Origin: WTFY01 sp965205275
GTDB taxonomy: Bacteria; Pseudomonadota; Gammaproteobacteria; UBA4575
DNA length: 64,000 nucleotides
Assembly: GCA_965205275.1 (NCBI GenBank)
Contig: OZ242168.1
Span: 62,001-126,000, forward strand
Direction: 5' to 3'
Of this stretch, positions 1 to 8,562 are shown in pieces. Below the pieces are notes generated by a model. That model had not been told where the DNA came from, did not search any database, and worked only from the letters and a program-made list of their open reading frames with translations. Position 1 is the stretch's first letter, and the number at the start of each line of letters is the position of its first letter. The translations under genes were made by a program, and so were the position numbers.

Positions 1-1078
1 TATGTTTCGTGGTCTGATGTACGGCTCGTTTAAAAATCCGCGTGAGTTGATATGGATTTTTGGGATGCTGATTTACGTTGCATTGATGGCCGAAGCATTC
101 ATGGGCTATTTGTTGCCCTGGGGCAATATGTCGTACTGGGGAGCACAAGTCATTATCAATCTGTTTAATACGATCCCGTACATAGGTGAGGCCATTTCTG
201 AATGGATACGTGGGGACTTCGTCATATCAGATGCTACCCTGAACCGGTTTTTTGCCTTGCATGTGATTGCCATGCCGCTTGCACTACTAGGTCTGGTAGT
301 AGGCCATGTCCTGGCATTGCATGAAGTGGGTTCCAATAATCCTGATGGAGTTGAAATCAAGAAGAACAAAGATGCGGACGGGATTCCGGTTGATGGCATT
401 GCTTTTCATCCATACTACACTGTCAAGGATATTTTCGGTGCGGTCGTGTTTCTGGCTATCTTTTCAGTGGTAGTATTTTTTATTCCTGACATGTACGGCT
501 ACTTTCTGGAACATGCCAATTTTGATCCGGCGAGCGCCTTGAACACACCGGACCACATTGCACCTATCTGGTACTTCACGCCTTTCTATACAGTACTGCG
601 TGCAATCCCGGATCCTTTTGGCGGGTTTGTAGGAATGGGTCTTGCAATCGTAGTGTTGTTTTTCCTGCCGTGGATTGATCGCAACCCCATCAAGTCAATT
701 CGCTATCGAAGCTTTTTGTTCAAAATCAATCTGCTTCTATTTGCTATTGTATTTGTTATTCTCGGGTATCTTGGGTTAAACGCAGTCACACCCTTATATT
801 CACAGTTGGCTTTGCGCTTTACGGAACTGTATTTTCTGTTTTTCATTGTACTGTGGACTTACAGCAGATCGCATGGGGCAGGGTTCTGGATCAGCAGCTT
901 TGTGCTGCTGCTTGGTGCCATTACCTTGTATGATATTTTCATGAACACCTCTGAGAGTCCTGAGCTTATCTGGCAAACATGGAGCATTCCGGCGGTGTAT
1001 CTAGTGATTACATTGTTATTGCCATTTTTAACGAACCTGGGCCGCGAAAAAGAAGTGCCTGTGCGAATTACATCATGA
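1..1078 (+). CDS. petB: Cytochrome b of the bc1 complex (5'-truncated by window edge)
   Basis: This is the membrane cytochrome b subunit of ubiquinol:cytochrome c oxidoreductase. The visible part begins inside the protein (MFRGLMYGSF, normally preceded by His and about 100 residues further upstream), so the first pair of haem-ligand histidines is outside the window. Visible landmarks are the helix ending MGYLLPWG, the second ligand pair in FFALHVIA and VVGHVLALHE (14 residues lie between the two histidines), the GSNNPDG loop, and the quinol-oxidation-site motif, which here reads PIWY (563-574) in place of the textbook PEWY. Several hydrophobic helices follow to the C-terminus. The stop codon overlaps the petC start in an ATGA arrangement, so the two are translationally coupled. 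The Rieske subunit gene (petA) is expected just upstream, outside the window. Confidence 0.95.
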   Translation, partial: MFRGLMYGSFKNPRELIWIFGMLIYVALMAEAFMGYLLPWGNMSYWGAQVIINLFNTIPYIGEAISEWIRGDFVISDATLNRFFALHVIAMPLALLGLVVGHVLALHEVGSNNPDGVEIKKNKDADGIPVDGIAFHPYYTVKDIFGAVVFLAIFSVVVFFIPDMYGYFLEHANFDPASALNTPDHIAPIWYFTPFYTVLRAIPDPFGGFVGMGLAIVVLFFLPWIDRNPIKSIRYRSFLFKINLLLFAIVFVILGYLGLNAVTPLYSQLALRFTELYFLFFIVLWTYSRSHGAGFWISSFVLLLGAITLYDIFMNTSESPELIWQTWSIPAVYLVITLLLPFLTNLGREKEVPVRITS

Positions 1079-1839
1079 AGGTAGGTATGAAAGCTCTGGC
1101 TGTTGTACTCACTCTGGTGTTTGTGAATCCTGTCTGGTCCGCCGGGACAAGCCTTTATGACAAAGGGGCCTTTGGGAAAATAAATATAGATTTGAGTAAC
1201 AAGACTTCATTGCAACGGGGTGCAAAATATTTTGTTAATTACTGCCTGAGCTGTCACCCAGCACAGCATAGTCGTTACAAACGGGTAGCTGATGACTTAG
1301 GCATCAGCGAAAGTTTGATGAAAAACAATATAATTTTTACTGACCAGAAGTTCGGTGACCTGATGACCGTAGCTATGAAGAGAAAAGATGCTGAAAAATG
1401 GTTTCTTGGCATTGACCCGCCGGATTTGAGCACTCATGCGCGTGCAATCGGGCCGCAGGCAGTGTATGAGTTTCTGAAAACGTTCTATGTAGATGAAACA
1501 CGCCCTTTCGGTGTAAACAATCTGCATTTACCCAACACGGCAATGCCACATGTACTGGTAAATTTGCAAGGTTCGCAAAAAGCCGTGTTCCATGATGAAA
1601 CGGACAAAAATGGAAAGGGACACCATGCTTTTGATAAATTTGAAGTGCTGCAGCCAGGCGCACTTAGTGAAAAGGAATATGAGCGTGTGGTGGTGGACCT
1701 TGTGAATTTCCTGGCTTATTTGAGTGAGCCTGCTCAGTTGGTGCGCAAAAAAATAGGCATAGGCGTATTGTTTTTCCTCGCTGTACTGGGGGTACTCTCC
1801 TATTTTATGAAGAAAAACTATTGGAAAAATATCCACTGA
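1075..1839 (+). CDS. petC: Cytochrome c1 of the bc1 complex
   Basis: This is the membrane-anchored periplasmic haem c subunit that takes electrons from the Rieske protein and passes them to soluble cytochrome c. The 254-residue protein opens with a signal peptide (hydrophobic segment about residues 6-19, ending VWSAG), has the haem c attachment motif CLSCH at residues 57-61, a candidate axial Met in NTAMPHV, and a single C-terminal transmembrane helix (GVLFFLAVLGVLSYFM) followed by a basic cytoplasmic tail, as usual for cytochrome c1. I chose the ATG at 1075 because it overlaps the petB stop (ATGA); the ATG at 1087 would also leave a signal peptide. A longer open frame upstream, inside petB, has no support. 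Confidence 0.95.
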   Translation: MKVGMKALAVVLTLVFVNPVWSAGTSLYDKGAFGKINIDLSNKTSLQRGAKYFVNYCLSCHPAQHSRYKRVADDLGISESLMKNNIIFTDQKFGDLMTVAMKRKDAEKWFLGIDPPDLSTHARAIGPQAVYEFLKTFYVDETRPFGVNNLHLPNTAMPHVLVNLQGSQKAVFHDETDKNGKGHHAFDKFEVLQPGALSEKEYERVVVDLVNFLAYLSEPAQLVRKKIGIGVLFFLAVLGVLSYFMKKNYWKNIH

Positions 1840-1883
1840 TGTGCCTTTCAGGCTGCTAGGGATTACAAAATTAAGGGAGCCAC

Positions 1884-2513
1884 ATGGTTTTGGTAGCAAA
1901 TCGCTGTTCTGGCATGACATTGTTTTCTGATCCGAGTTGTGCGCAGAGTCATCGTGTACGGGTTGTTCTGGCAGAAAAGGATATCGCGGTCGATGTAGTG
2001 TATATCGACCCGGATAACAAGCCTGCGGATTTGCTGGATATCAATCCCTATAACTTGGTTCCAACCCTGACTGACCGCGAACTGGTGTTATATGATGCGC
2101 GTGTCATCATGGAATATCTGGATGAGCGTTTTCCACACCCACCATTAATGCCTGTGGATCCGGTATCACGTTCTAAATCGCGCCTGATGCTTTTTCGCAT
2201 TGAAAAAGACTGGTACGAGCCACTAGCAAGGCTATATTCTGATAAGCCAAGTGTGGCAAACAAGGCGAAAAAGGATCTGCAGGAGAGCCTGCTTTCGGTT
2301 GTAGAATTATTCAAAGCCAAACCATATTTTTTGAGTGATGACTTCAGTCTGGTAGATTGTAGTATTGCCCCTATCCTCTGGAGGTTGCCTCGCCTTGGAA
2401 TTGAATTGGGCGCAACGGTAAAGCCCATTACAGAGTATGCGCAACGCGTATTCAGCCGGCCCTCTTTTAAAAGCAGTTTGTCAGAAGAGGAGGCACGGCC
2501 AAATACGGGTTGA
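1884..2513 (+). CDS. sspA: Stringent starvation protein A
   Basis: SspA is a glutathione-S-transferase-fold protein that binds RNA polymerase and modulates stationary-phase and acid-stress transcription. The 209-residue product has the family's landmarks: MTLFSDPSC near the N-terminus, VVLAEKDI, NLVPTLTDRELVLYDARVIMEYLDERFPHPPLMPVDP (thioredoxin-like half; read as several adjoining segments), RIEKDWYEPL and KPYFLSDDFSLVDCSIAPILWRLPRLGIEL (helical half). These match Escherichia coli SspA closely from memory. A short purine-rich site (AAGGGAG) precedes the ATG. It lies 44 bases after petC and directly before sspB, the standard arrangement in many beta- and gammaproteobacteria. Confidence 0.96.
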   Translation: MVLVANRCSGMTLFSDPSCAQSHRVRVVLAEKDIAVDVVYIDPDNKPADLLDINPYNLVPTLTDRELVLYDARVIMEYLDERFPHPPLMPVDPVSRSKSRLMLFRIEKDWYEPLARLYSDKPSVANKAKKDLQESLLSVVELFKAKPYFLSDDFSLVDCSIAPILWRLPRLGIELGATVKPITEYAQRVFSRPSFKSSLSEEEARPNTG

Positions 2514-2566
2514 GTGAATTTAGTCGGGACCCTTCCTGGCGGCTCTGCCAGCCTTTTGTTTCTGAA

Positions 2567-2938
2567 ATGACACCGAGTAGTCCTTACTTGATCCGCGCGA
2601 TGTATGAGTGGATTATTGACAATGGAATGACTCCGCATATCCTTGCAAATACCAGTAGTGAGCAGGTTCAGGTCCCTCGCCAGTTTGAGGAGGATGGCAA
2701 AATCGTCCTTAACATTGGCCCAATGGCAGTGCAATCACTCGAACTTGGTCAGGAGATAATCAGGTTTGATGCGCGGTTTCAAGGCAGGCCAATGAGCGTA
2801 CTCATCCCAGTCAAATATGTATCGGCCATTTATGCCCGAGAAAATGGACAGGGCATGATATTTCCTGAAGAAGATAAATTACCTTCTGCAACGGACCCGG
2901 CCAAACCTGGTCGTCCCCATTTGTGCATTGTTGAATAA
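2567..2938 (+). CDS. sspB: ClpXP specificity-enhancing factor SspB
   Basis: SspB is the adaptor that delivers ssrA-tagged, stalled translation products to ClpXP. The 123-residue form starts MTPSSPYLIRAMYEW, matching the family start xxRPYLxRAxYEWxxDN, and contains VLNIGPMAVQSLEL, FDARFQGRP and the IYARENGQGM strand of the substrate-binding core. An acidic linker leads to the tail RPHLCIVE, which corresponds to the ClpX-binding XB motif of E. coli (RPALRVVK). The frame is open further upstream to a TTG at 2510 that overlaps the sspA stop; that would add 19 residues. An AGGAGG at about 2488 sits too far from either codon to decide. I prefer ATG 2567 on family alignment. Confidence 0.92.
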   Translation: MTPSSPYLIRAMYEWIIDNGMTPHILANTSSEQVQVPRQFEEDGKIVLNIGPMAVQSLELGQEIIRFDARFQGRPMSVLIPVKYVSAIYARENGQGMIFPEEDKLPSATDPAKPGRPHLCIVE

Positions 2939-2974
2939 CGCCGATCCTGTATTGGATGCTTAACCTGTTTTACC

Positions 2975-4351
2975 TTATCCCGGCAGGGCTTTGTCCGGAT
3001 TTAAAATATTGTCAGGGTCAAACTGCTGTTTGATTTTCTGCATTAAGCCCAATGCTCCAGGCTCAATTTCCCGGCTGACCCAGTCCCGCTTGGAAATTCC
3101 AACGCCATGCTCGCCTGATAGGGTTCCATTGAGCCTTAAAACCAGTTCAAAAATTTCGACAAGGCACTGGCGGGCGGAAGCAGCTTCCCTGCTGTCTGAT
3201 TCGTCATATAAAAGATTGACGTGTATATTTCCATTCCCGGCATGACCAAAATTAAAAACAGGAATAGAGAATCTTTTGCTGAGTAACTCAAGTTCCTGCA
3301 GCAGTGTTGGTAATTGTGAGACAGGTACGACCACGTCTTCGTTGATTTTATCTGGCGCAAAGCTACGCAAAGCCTGGGACAGTAGTTTACGTGCCAGCCA
3401 TAATTCTTTTTTCTGTTGCGGTTCACTGGCGTTTTGCAAATCAACGCATCCCGGGTTATTTGCAGTCTGTGAAACAGCGGCAACGCCTGCATCAACAGTC
3501 TGTATCAAGCCATCCACCTCAATGATTAGCATTGCTTTTGCGTTGGCATCAAGGTGTACCCTTTTCTGCTTGCGAATCAGATTCAGGGATCCCTCATCAA
3601 TGAATTCAAGTGCACAGGGCATGACATCTTGCGCAAGGATATCAACCACTGCATTGATGGCAGATTGAGTGTCCTGATAGGATGCGCGAATTGTATCTGT
3701 GCGTTCAGCGGTGGGACTCAGTTTTAGCCGCGCCTCGGTGAAAATGGCTAGAATACCTTCGGAGCCAATAAGCAAACGCGTCAAATCCAGGCCCACCACA
3801 CCTTTCGTAGTGGCATTTCCGGTACGAATCATTTTCCCGGTTCCTGTAATCGCACAAAGTTCCAGTGTATTCTCGCGACACGTGCCGTATTTGATTGCAC
3901 GGGGGCCTGCTGCATTGCAGGCTAGATTGCCGCCGACCGTACAATAGTCGGCACTGCCCGGGTCCGGCGGCCAGAACAATCCATACTCCGCAGCCTGTTC
4001 CTGAACGGCTGCATTCAGTACGCCCGGTTCAACCCGTATATTTCGGTTGGGGACATCCATTTCCAGTATCTTATTCATTCGTTCCGTTGAAAGTACGACC
4101 CCTGAATGGAGCGGCACGGCAGCTCCGGTAGTATTTGTGCCGCGACCTCGTGTTGTCAATGGAATGCCAAACTGTCTGCAAAGCTGCACACAGCCTTGAA
4201 TTTGCTCTGATTGTTGTGGCAGTACAACCAGGTCCGGACAGGCATGCTGTTTGCTGTTGTCATACCCGTAGGCCCAACACTCGCTCGGGTCTGTGAGTAT
4301 GGCCTGTTGCCCACATATATCAACAAAACTGCGGATGATATGTGATTCCAA
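2975..4351 (-). CDS. FAD-linked oxidase, glycolate oxidase subunit D / D-lactate dehydrogenase type
   Basis: This 458-residue flavoprotein belongs to the vanillyl-alcohol-oxidase/PCMH superfamily of 2-hydroxyacid dehydrogenases (GlcD, D-lactate dehydrogenase, D-2-hydroxyglutarate dehydrogenase). The N-terminal FAD-binding half shows VLPQQSEQIQGCV, TTRGRGTNTTGAAVP and DPGSADYCTVGGNLACNAAG; the C-terminal FAD-oxidase half shows NFGHAGNGNIHVN and LSGEHGVGISKRDW, which carry conserved active-site histidines. No GlcE or GlcF partner and no iron-sulfur domain lies beside it, so a stand-alone quinone- or cytochrome-linked enzyme is more likely than glycolate oxidase proper. The substrate cannot be decided. 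It runs towards sspB (36 bases between stops) and lies 22 bases beyond the diaA-like gene, so it may be co-transcribed with lpoA. Confidence 0.88.
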   Translation of the reverse strand: MESHIIRSFVDICGQQAILTDPSECWAYGYDNSKQHACPDLVVLPQQSEQIQGCVQLCRQFGIPLTTRGRGTNTTGAAVPLHSGVVLSTERMNKILEMDVPNRNIRVEPGVLNAAVQEQAAEYGLFWPPDPGSADYCTVGGNLACNAAGPRAIKYGTCRENTLELCAITGTGKMIRTGNATTKGVVGLDLTRLLIGSEGILAIFTEARLKLSPTAERTDTIRASYQDTQSAINAVVDILAQDVMPCALEFIDEGSLNLIRKQKRVHLDANAKAMLIIEVDGLIQTVDAGVAAVSQTANNPGCVDLQNASEPQQKKELWLARKLLSQALRSFAPDKINEDVVVPVSQLPTLLQELELLSKRFSIPVFNFGHAGNGNIHVNLLYDESDSREAASARQCLVEIFELVLRLNGTLSGEHGVGISKRDWVSREIEPGALGLMQKIKQQFDPDNILNPDKALPG

Positions 4352-4373
4352 AGGTATCCTGGCTTGAGGAAAG

Positions 4374-4967
4374 TTAATGATTGAGGAGTTTTTGGTCGAT
4401 CAGATCACACAGACAGTGCAGTACCAGTAAATGTACCTCCTGTATTCGTGCAGTAGATTGGCTCGGTACGCGAATCTCAACGTCTTGCCCCTGCAGTACA
4501 GAAGGTATGTTTCCGCCATCCTTGCCTGATAATGCAATCACGGACATATTTTTCCTGTGTGCAGCAGAGATTGCCGTAATCACATTTGCAGATTTCCCGC
4601 TGGTTGTAATCGCAATTAATACATCTCTGCTGTTTCCCAGTGCCAGCACCTGTTTAGAAAAAATTTGTTCGTAATCATAATCATTGGCGATTGAGGTAAG
4701 CGTTGAACTGTCCGTAGTCAGGGCTACAGCAGCCAATCCGTCCCGTTCGCTTTCGAAGCGATTTAACAATTCGGATGAGAAATGCTGTGCATCTGCAGCT
4801 GAGCCTCCGTTTCCACATGTCAAAATCTTGCCTTGGTTTTCTAAAGACTGAACAATCAGTTCTGAAGCCTTGATGATAGGCGTTGCTAATTTTGCTGCAC
4901 TGGCCTGTTTTACGGAAATACTGGCATTAAACAGCTCTTCGATTCGTGCTTCGGTTTTCATGAGCAT
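4374..4967 (-). CDS. diaA: SIS-domain protein, DiaA / phosphoheptose isomerase-like
   Basis: This is a 197-residue sugar-isomerase-fold protein. In E. coli, DiaA binds DnaA and promotes orderly initiation at oriC; its close relative GmhA isomerises sedoheptulose 7-phosphate. The sequence shows ILTCGNGGSAADAQHFSSELLNRF, then ALTTDSSTLTSIANDYDYEQIFSKQV and IAITTSGKSANVI, then QEVHLLVLHCLCDLID at the end. These motifs are shared by DiaA and GmhA. I favour DiaA because the gene follows lpoA, as in the E. coli lpoA-yraN-diaA-dolP cluster. The yraN gene that normally lies between them is absent (56-base gap). The start is either the ATG at 4967 or, two codons later, the ATG at 4961. Confidence 0.82.
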   Translation of the reverse strand: MLMKTEARIEELFNASISVKQASAAKLATPIIKASELIVQSLENQGKILTCGNGGSAADAQHFSSELLNRFESERDGLAAVALTTDSSTLTSIANDYDYEQIFSKQVLALGNSRDVLIAITTSGKSANVITAISAAHRKNMSVIALSGKDGGNIPSVLQGQDVEIRVPSQSTARIQEVHLLVLHCLCDLIDQKLLNH

Positions 4968-5023
4968 GCTGTCAGGATACGCTTTTCTACTTTGTTTTTA
5001 TCAGTACAGCCGGATTGTTGCAG

Positions 5024-6970
5024 CTATTGACATGCCTTTTGTCCGGCAGACAGGCTTTCCGCATGCGCTGTTGCTGTAGAAAAATTCCTGGGAAAGTTTT
5101 GTTCGGAGGAATAAAGTACCTGTGGGTGCCCATTCTGAAATTGCGCCCAGGTCAGTTCACGGAAAATACGATTTTGGTCACCAATGCTCAGTTTTCCTGT
5201 CATGCCTTCGTAATAATCATAGTTATATGTTGCGAGTTTTTGTAGGTGAGGGATGATCTGATATGCATCCAGACCCAGGGCAGCGAGACGCGGGAGCCGT
5301 GACTCGCTGCTTGATAACTGCAGGTCTAATGAGTCGCGCAAAAGCTCAACGTCAGGGTTATTTGATAATAACCAGGGGATATCACAATATGTGATACCGT
5401 CAATATCCTGGTCGGCTGCAATATTCTCATTGCCGGAGAAAATATGTGATGTAGCATATATGGGCAGGTCCGATGCATAGTGGTAGCTGAGCTGCGGACG
5501 AAGCAGCCTAGCCTGCCGCGGTGAGGCAGCCATGAAGACAAAGCCTGCGTCCCGACGCCGTCGTGGTTCAAATTTAACCTCCTGCCTGATCGTTGCCTGT
5601 ATGTCGTGACGACGTTGTTCACTCTGGTTGAGGTGTAGCAGACGCTTTATAGGGCCAGAGTAGTCTGAATTTTCTGTAGTATACCGCTCGGATTGCAGAA
5701 CCACGCCGCCGAGTTCAGAAAAGCGGGTTCTGAATGTTTCGAGTAATCGTGTCCCCCATTCGCCTTCCGGGACCAGTGCTAGGGCCTTTTGAAAATTATC
5801 AAGAGAAGCGCGTTCTGCTACCTGCCTGGCTTCATTTTCAGGCAGCAAGCCGAATTGAAATAGTTGCGAAGAACCTGCAAGCGCATCATTTGCATAGTTA
5901 AGTGAAAGTGTAGGCACAATGAGCTGATCTTGTTTGGCAATCATACTCACTGCCTCTTTTTGAAAAGGACCAATAATGAAATCAGCGCCCTCATGTACCG
6001 CACGTTGGTAGTGACTGACTGCAACTGCTGTATCACCTCCAGTATCGTATAGAATGAGCTCAGGCAGTGGGGCCAGGGTCTCCTCAAACTCGCGTGCCGC
6101 AGCGATACCTGCATAGATGGCTTCAGCGATTGTGCTGTAACGGCCTGTCATGGGCAGAAGAAGGGCAATTCTGTCTGGCACAATCTGGGAGGATACCCAG
6201 TCCTGTGTAATCGAGTCTACAATGTGGGCGGGTACCGTATGACGAGGAAATTGCGCAAGCCATTGTTGCATCTCATTTTCAAGAACGGACCGGTTTGCAT
6301 GCGCTCGCTTATAAATGTGTGCCAGACTGAGCCACGCATCTAGGTCGCAATTACTGCTGCTGCTGGCCCATGCACTGATTTCCTTTAAATCGGAATCCAT
6401 AAGGGATTTCCATATCAACTGATTATTCTTTTCCTTCTGCCCAGGGTCAGTGAGCAAAGGGTCAAGTGCTATGAGGGTTTTCATTAACTCGTCCGTACGT
6501 CCCACAGCACGCAGGGCTTCAGCACGTACAGCCAGTGTGCGTGATTTGTGTTTTGGTGAGAGGTCAGTTATTTGGGTAGGCACTGCATCCAGTGCGAGTT
6601 GGGGTTGCCCATTCAAAAGTTCCAGTTCTGCAGTCACGATACGTTTTCGCACAAGCAGGTTTTGGGTAAGCGCGGTTTCATCAATGGCGTTGAGATATTT
6701 CCGGGCCAGATTTCTGGTTTCAAGTCGCAATACAGTCTCTGCAGCTTGTATTTGCAGTATTTCGCGCTGCGGGGTGTGTTTTGTTTTTGCAATGGCCCAA
6801 AATATACTGGCTGCCTGTTGATAATTACCTGATCTGAGGTGAGCTTCAGCAAGACTGAGCTGGGATTTTTCAGGATCAGGGGGCGGGCTGACAGGAACTG
6901 GAAGGTCTGCACAACCGGGTAATGCACATACCACAATTATTAGGACTACAATAGGTGCAGTTTTTTGCAT
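5024..6970 (-). CDS. lpoA: Penicillin-binding protein activator LpoA (outer-membrane lipoprotein)
   Basis: LpoA is an outer-membrane lipoprotein that reaches through the periplasm to stimulate PBP1A (MrcA). With the start at 6970 the product is 648 residues. It opens MQKTAPIVVLIIVVCALPGC, a lipoprotein signal with lipobox LPGC. An N-terminal helical TPR-like region (AEAHLRSGNYQQAASIFWAIAK, AETVLRLETRN) is followed by a periplasmic-binding-protein-like domain (IALLLPMTGRYSTIAEAIYAGI, DFIIGPFQKEAV, GLDAYQII). Length and order fit the family. The open frame extends 15 codons upstream, but the lipoprotein signal fixes the start at 6970. It is divergent from rsmI, the same arrangement as in E. coli. 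Confidence 0.92.
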   Translation of the reverse strand: MQKTAPIVVLIIVVCALPGCADLPVPVSPPPDPEKSQLSLAEAHLRSGNYQQAASIFWAIAKTKHTPQREILQIQAAETVLRLETRNLARKYLNAIDETALTQNLLVRKRIVTAELELLNGQPQLALDAVPTQITDLSPKHKSRTLAVRAEALRAVGRTDELMKTLIALDPLLTDPGQKEKNNQLIWKSLMDSDLKEISAWASSSSNCDLDAWLSLAHIYKRAHANRSVLENEMQQWLAQFPRHTVPAHIVDSITQDWVSSQIVPDRIALLLPMTGRYSTIAEAIYAGIAAAREFEETLAPLPELILYDTGGDTAVAVSHYQRAVHEGADFIIGPFQKEAVSMIAKQDQLIVPTLSLNYANDALAGSSQLFQFGLLPENEARQVAERASLDNFQKALALVPEGEWGTRLLETFRTRFSELGGVVLQSERYTTENSDYSGPIKRLLHLNQSEQRRHDIQATIRQEVKFEPRRRRDAGFVFMAASPRQARLLRPQLSYHYASDLPIYATSHIFSGNENIAADQDIDGITYCDIPWLLSNNPDVELLRDSLDLQLSSSESRLPRLAALGLDAYQIIPHLQKLATYNYDYYEGMTGKLSIGDQNRIFRELTWAQFQNGHPQVLYSSEQNFPRNFSTATAHAESLSAGQKACQ

Positions 6971-7040
6971 GGCTGAAAGCGCTTTATCTATCGATTTGTA
7001 TGTCACAGGGTACAAAACCTAAACAGTATATGGGTATAAA

Positions 7041-7895
7041 ATGGCTGATCCAGGTACTTTATATATTATTGCTACGCCAATTGGTAATTTGTCGGACATT
7101 ACCTTGCGGGCTCTGGATACCATCAAAAAGGTCAGGCTTCTTTTAGTCGAAGATACCCGGGTTACAAAAAAGCTTCTGGATCATTATGGTATCCAAGCCA
7201 AGCTGGAGTCGCTACATGATTTTAACGAATCCGGGAAAATCGCAATGCTTACCCGGTATTTACGCGCTGGTGCAGATATTGGGCTGGTTTCAGATGCTGG
7301 CACACCCCTGATCAGTGATCCTGGCTTCAAGCTAGTCTCTGCAGTTCAGGGAGAGGGAATTGTGGTGCGGCCCATACCCGGTCCGAGCGCCGTGATCACT
7401 GCATTATCTGTATCGGGCATCCCAACCGACCGGTTTGTTTTTGAAGGCTTTTTACCGAAAAAGGCTACTGAGAGTGAGGGATTTCTGCAAGCTCTTCGAT
7501 ATGAGCCACGTTCGATGGTGTTTTATGAGACCCCACAGCGAATTCGGCGCACCATTGAGAGCTGTATCCATGTATTCGGGAAAAACAGGCATGCTGCGCT
7601 GTTGCGCGAATTAACCAAAATCCATGAACAGCATCTGACAGGCAGGCTTGAGCAGATTGGCCATGCCCTGAATAACCCTGCCCAGGTCATAAAGGGGGAG
7701 TGTGTACTGGTTGTGCGTGGGAACACATCATCGGTAAATACAGAAACTGTCGAGAAAGCCAGGCTTCTTCTGGCAGATTTGCAGGAACGTATCTCCCATA
7801 AAGATGCCGTTGAGGTGGTTGCAAAACATACCGGACTTGGGCGAAATCAGTTGTACTCTCTGGGCCTTGATACCCGCCTGAAAAAACAGTCGTGA
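7041..7895 (+). CDS. rsmI: 16S rRNA (cytidine(1402)-2'-O)-methyltransferase
   Basis: RsmI uses S-adenosylmethionine to 2'-O-methylate C1402 in the decoding centre of 16S rRNA. The 284-residue protein begins GTLYIIATPIGNLSDITLRAL and contains VEDTRVTKKLLDHYGI, LVSDAGTPLISDPGFKLV and PGPSAVITALSVSGIPTDRF (SAM-binding tetrapyrrole-methylase fold), then VFYETPQRI and RELTKIHEQ. A short C-terminal helical part (HKDAVEVVAKHTGLGRNQLY) completes the family pattern. The gene diverges from lpoA and is followed within 20 bases by the RNase P RNA gene, an order seen in several gammaproteobacteria. Confidence 0.97.
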   Translation: MADPGTLYIIATPIGNLSDITLRALDTIKKVRLLLVEDTRVTKKLLDHYGIQAKLESLHDFNESGKIAMLTRYLRAGADIGLVSDAGTPLISDPGFKLVSAVQGEGIVVRPIPGPSAVITALSVSGIPTDRFVFEGFLPKKATESEGFLQALRYEPRSMVFYETPQRIRRTIESCIHVFGKNRHAALLRELTKIHEQHLTGRLEQIGHALNNPAQVIKGECVLVVRGNTSSVNTETVEKARLLLADLQERISHKDAVEVVAKHTGLGRNQLYSLGLDTRLKKQS

Positions 7896-7911
7896 ATATG
7901 GTACTGTTAAC

Positions 7912-8306
7912 TTGGGAGTCTGCCGGGCAGTCACCTCCCTGTTTCTTTGCGGAAAATCAGGGCGGAGGAAAGTCCGGGCTCCACGGGCACGGTGCCAGGT
8001 AACGCCTGGAGGATGTGAATCCATGGAAAGTGCAACAGAAAGTAAACCGCCCAGCCGCTTTGCTTGAATATCATTCAGGTGGGTGGAGGGGTAAGGGTGA
8101 AACGGCGTGGTAAGAGCACACCGCGCAGCTAGTAATAGTTGTGGCTAGGTAAACCCCACTGGGAGCAAGACCAAATAGAGGGGCATGGAATTGTCCAGCA
8201 TATGGCCCATATGGCCCCCGGGTAGGTTGCTTGAGGTTCATGGTGACATGAATCCCAGATGAATGACTGCTCACGACAGAACCCGGCTTACAGGCAGACT
8301 CCTAAC
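7912..8306 (+). ncRNA. rnpB: RNase P RNA (class A)
   Basis: This is the catalytic RNA that removes 5' leaders from tRNA precursors. Recognisable conserved stretches are GAGGAAAGTCCGGGCTCC near 7965, the GTGCCAGGTAACGCCTGG stem, AGTGCAACAGAAAGTAAACC, GGGTGAAACG...GGTAAGAGCACACCGCGC, GGAGCAAGACCAAATAGAG, GGGTAGGTTGCTTGAGG, and AGATGAATGACTGCTCACGACAGAACCCGGCTTAC (quoted in part) near the 3' end. Terminal stem P1 is visible as GGAGTCTGCC (7915-7924) pairing perfectly with GGCAGACTCC (8293-8302). The ends are set a few bases outside this stem and are approximate. Confidence 0.96.
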
Positions 8307-8524
8307 ATTTGGGCACAGTCTTTTAGTGGAGGCAGCTTGAATCCTGTACTAGGAACACCTTGATTGGGTGTTAGCGCTGTGTTCTTAATCTAAAACCTTA
8401 CCTTTTTGCTTTAAGCCCCCAGATTAAAATAATTTATTTGCGGGGCTATCCGGTTTTGACTGGCAGCTATGCCTCTTAACTATCTGTCTCATAAGTATTT
8501 TTTTAATTTTTTATCCAGTTTTGC

Positions 8525-8553
8525 TTGCAATCCAGTAAACTCATTTCTATAGT
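8525..8553 (+). promoter_or_regulatory. Predicted sigma70 promoter of the dcw cluster (Pmra-like)
   Basis: TTGCAA (8525-8530) and TATAGT (8548-8553) are separated by exactly 17 bases, each one or two changes from the sigma70 consensus. Transcription would start at about 8560, at the left edge of the MraZ repeats, so a repressor bound there would block initiation. This is a prediction from sequence and position. Confidence 0.65.
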
Positions 8554-8562
8554 GTTAAAAAG

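Noticed and set aside
2048..2734. 228-residue open frame on the minus strand across sspA/sspB
   Set aside because: It is antisense to two confidently identified genes and shows no family resemblance; it is a codon-use shadow.
7523..8274. Several minus-strand open frames across rsmI and rnpB
   Set aside because: They lie opposite a conserved structural RNA and a conserved gene; coding signals are absent.
8414..8447. AGCCCC...GGGGCT hairpin after rnpB as a terminator
   Set aside because: Only six base pairs with a 22-base loop and no T-tract.
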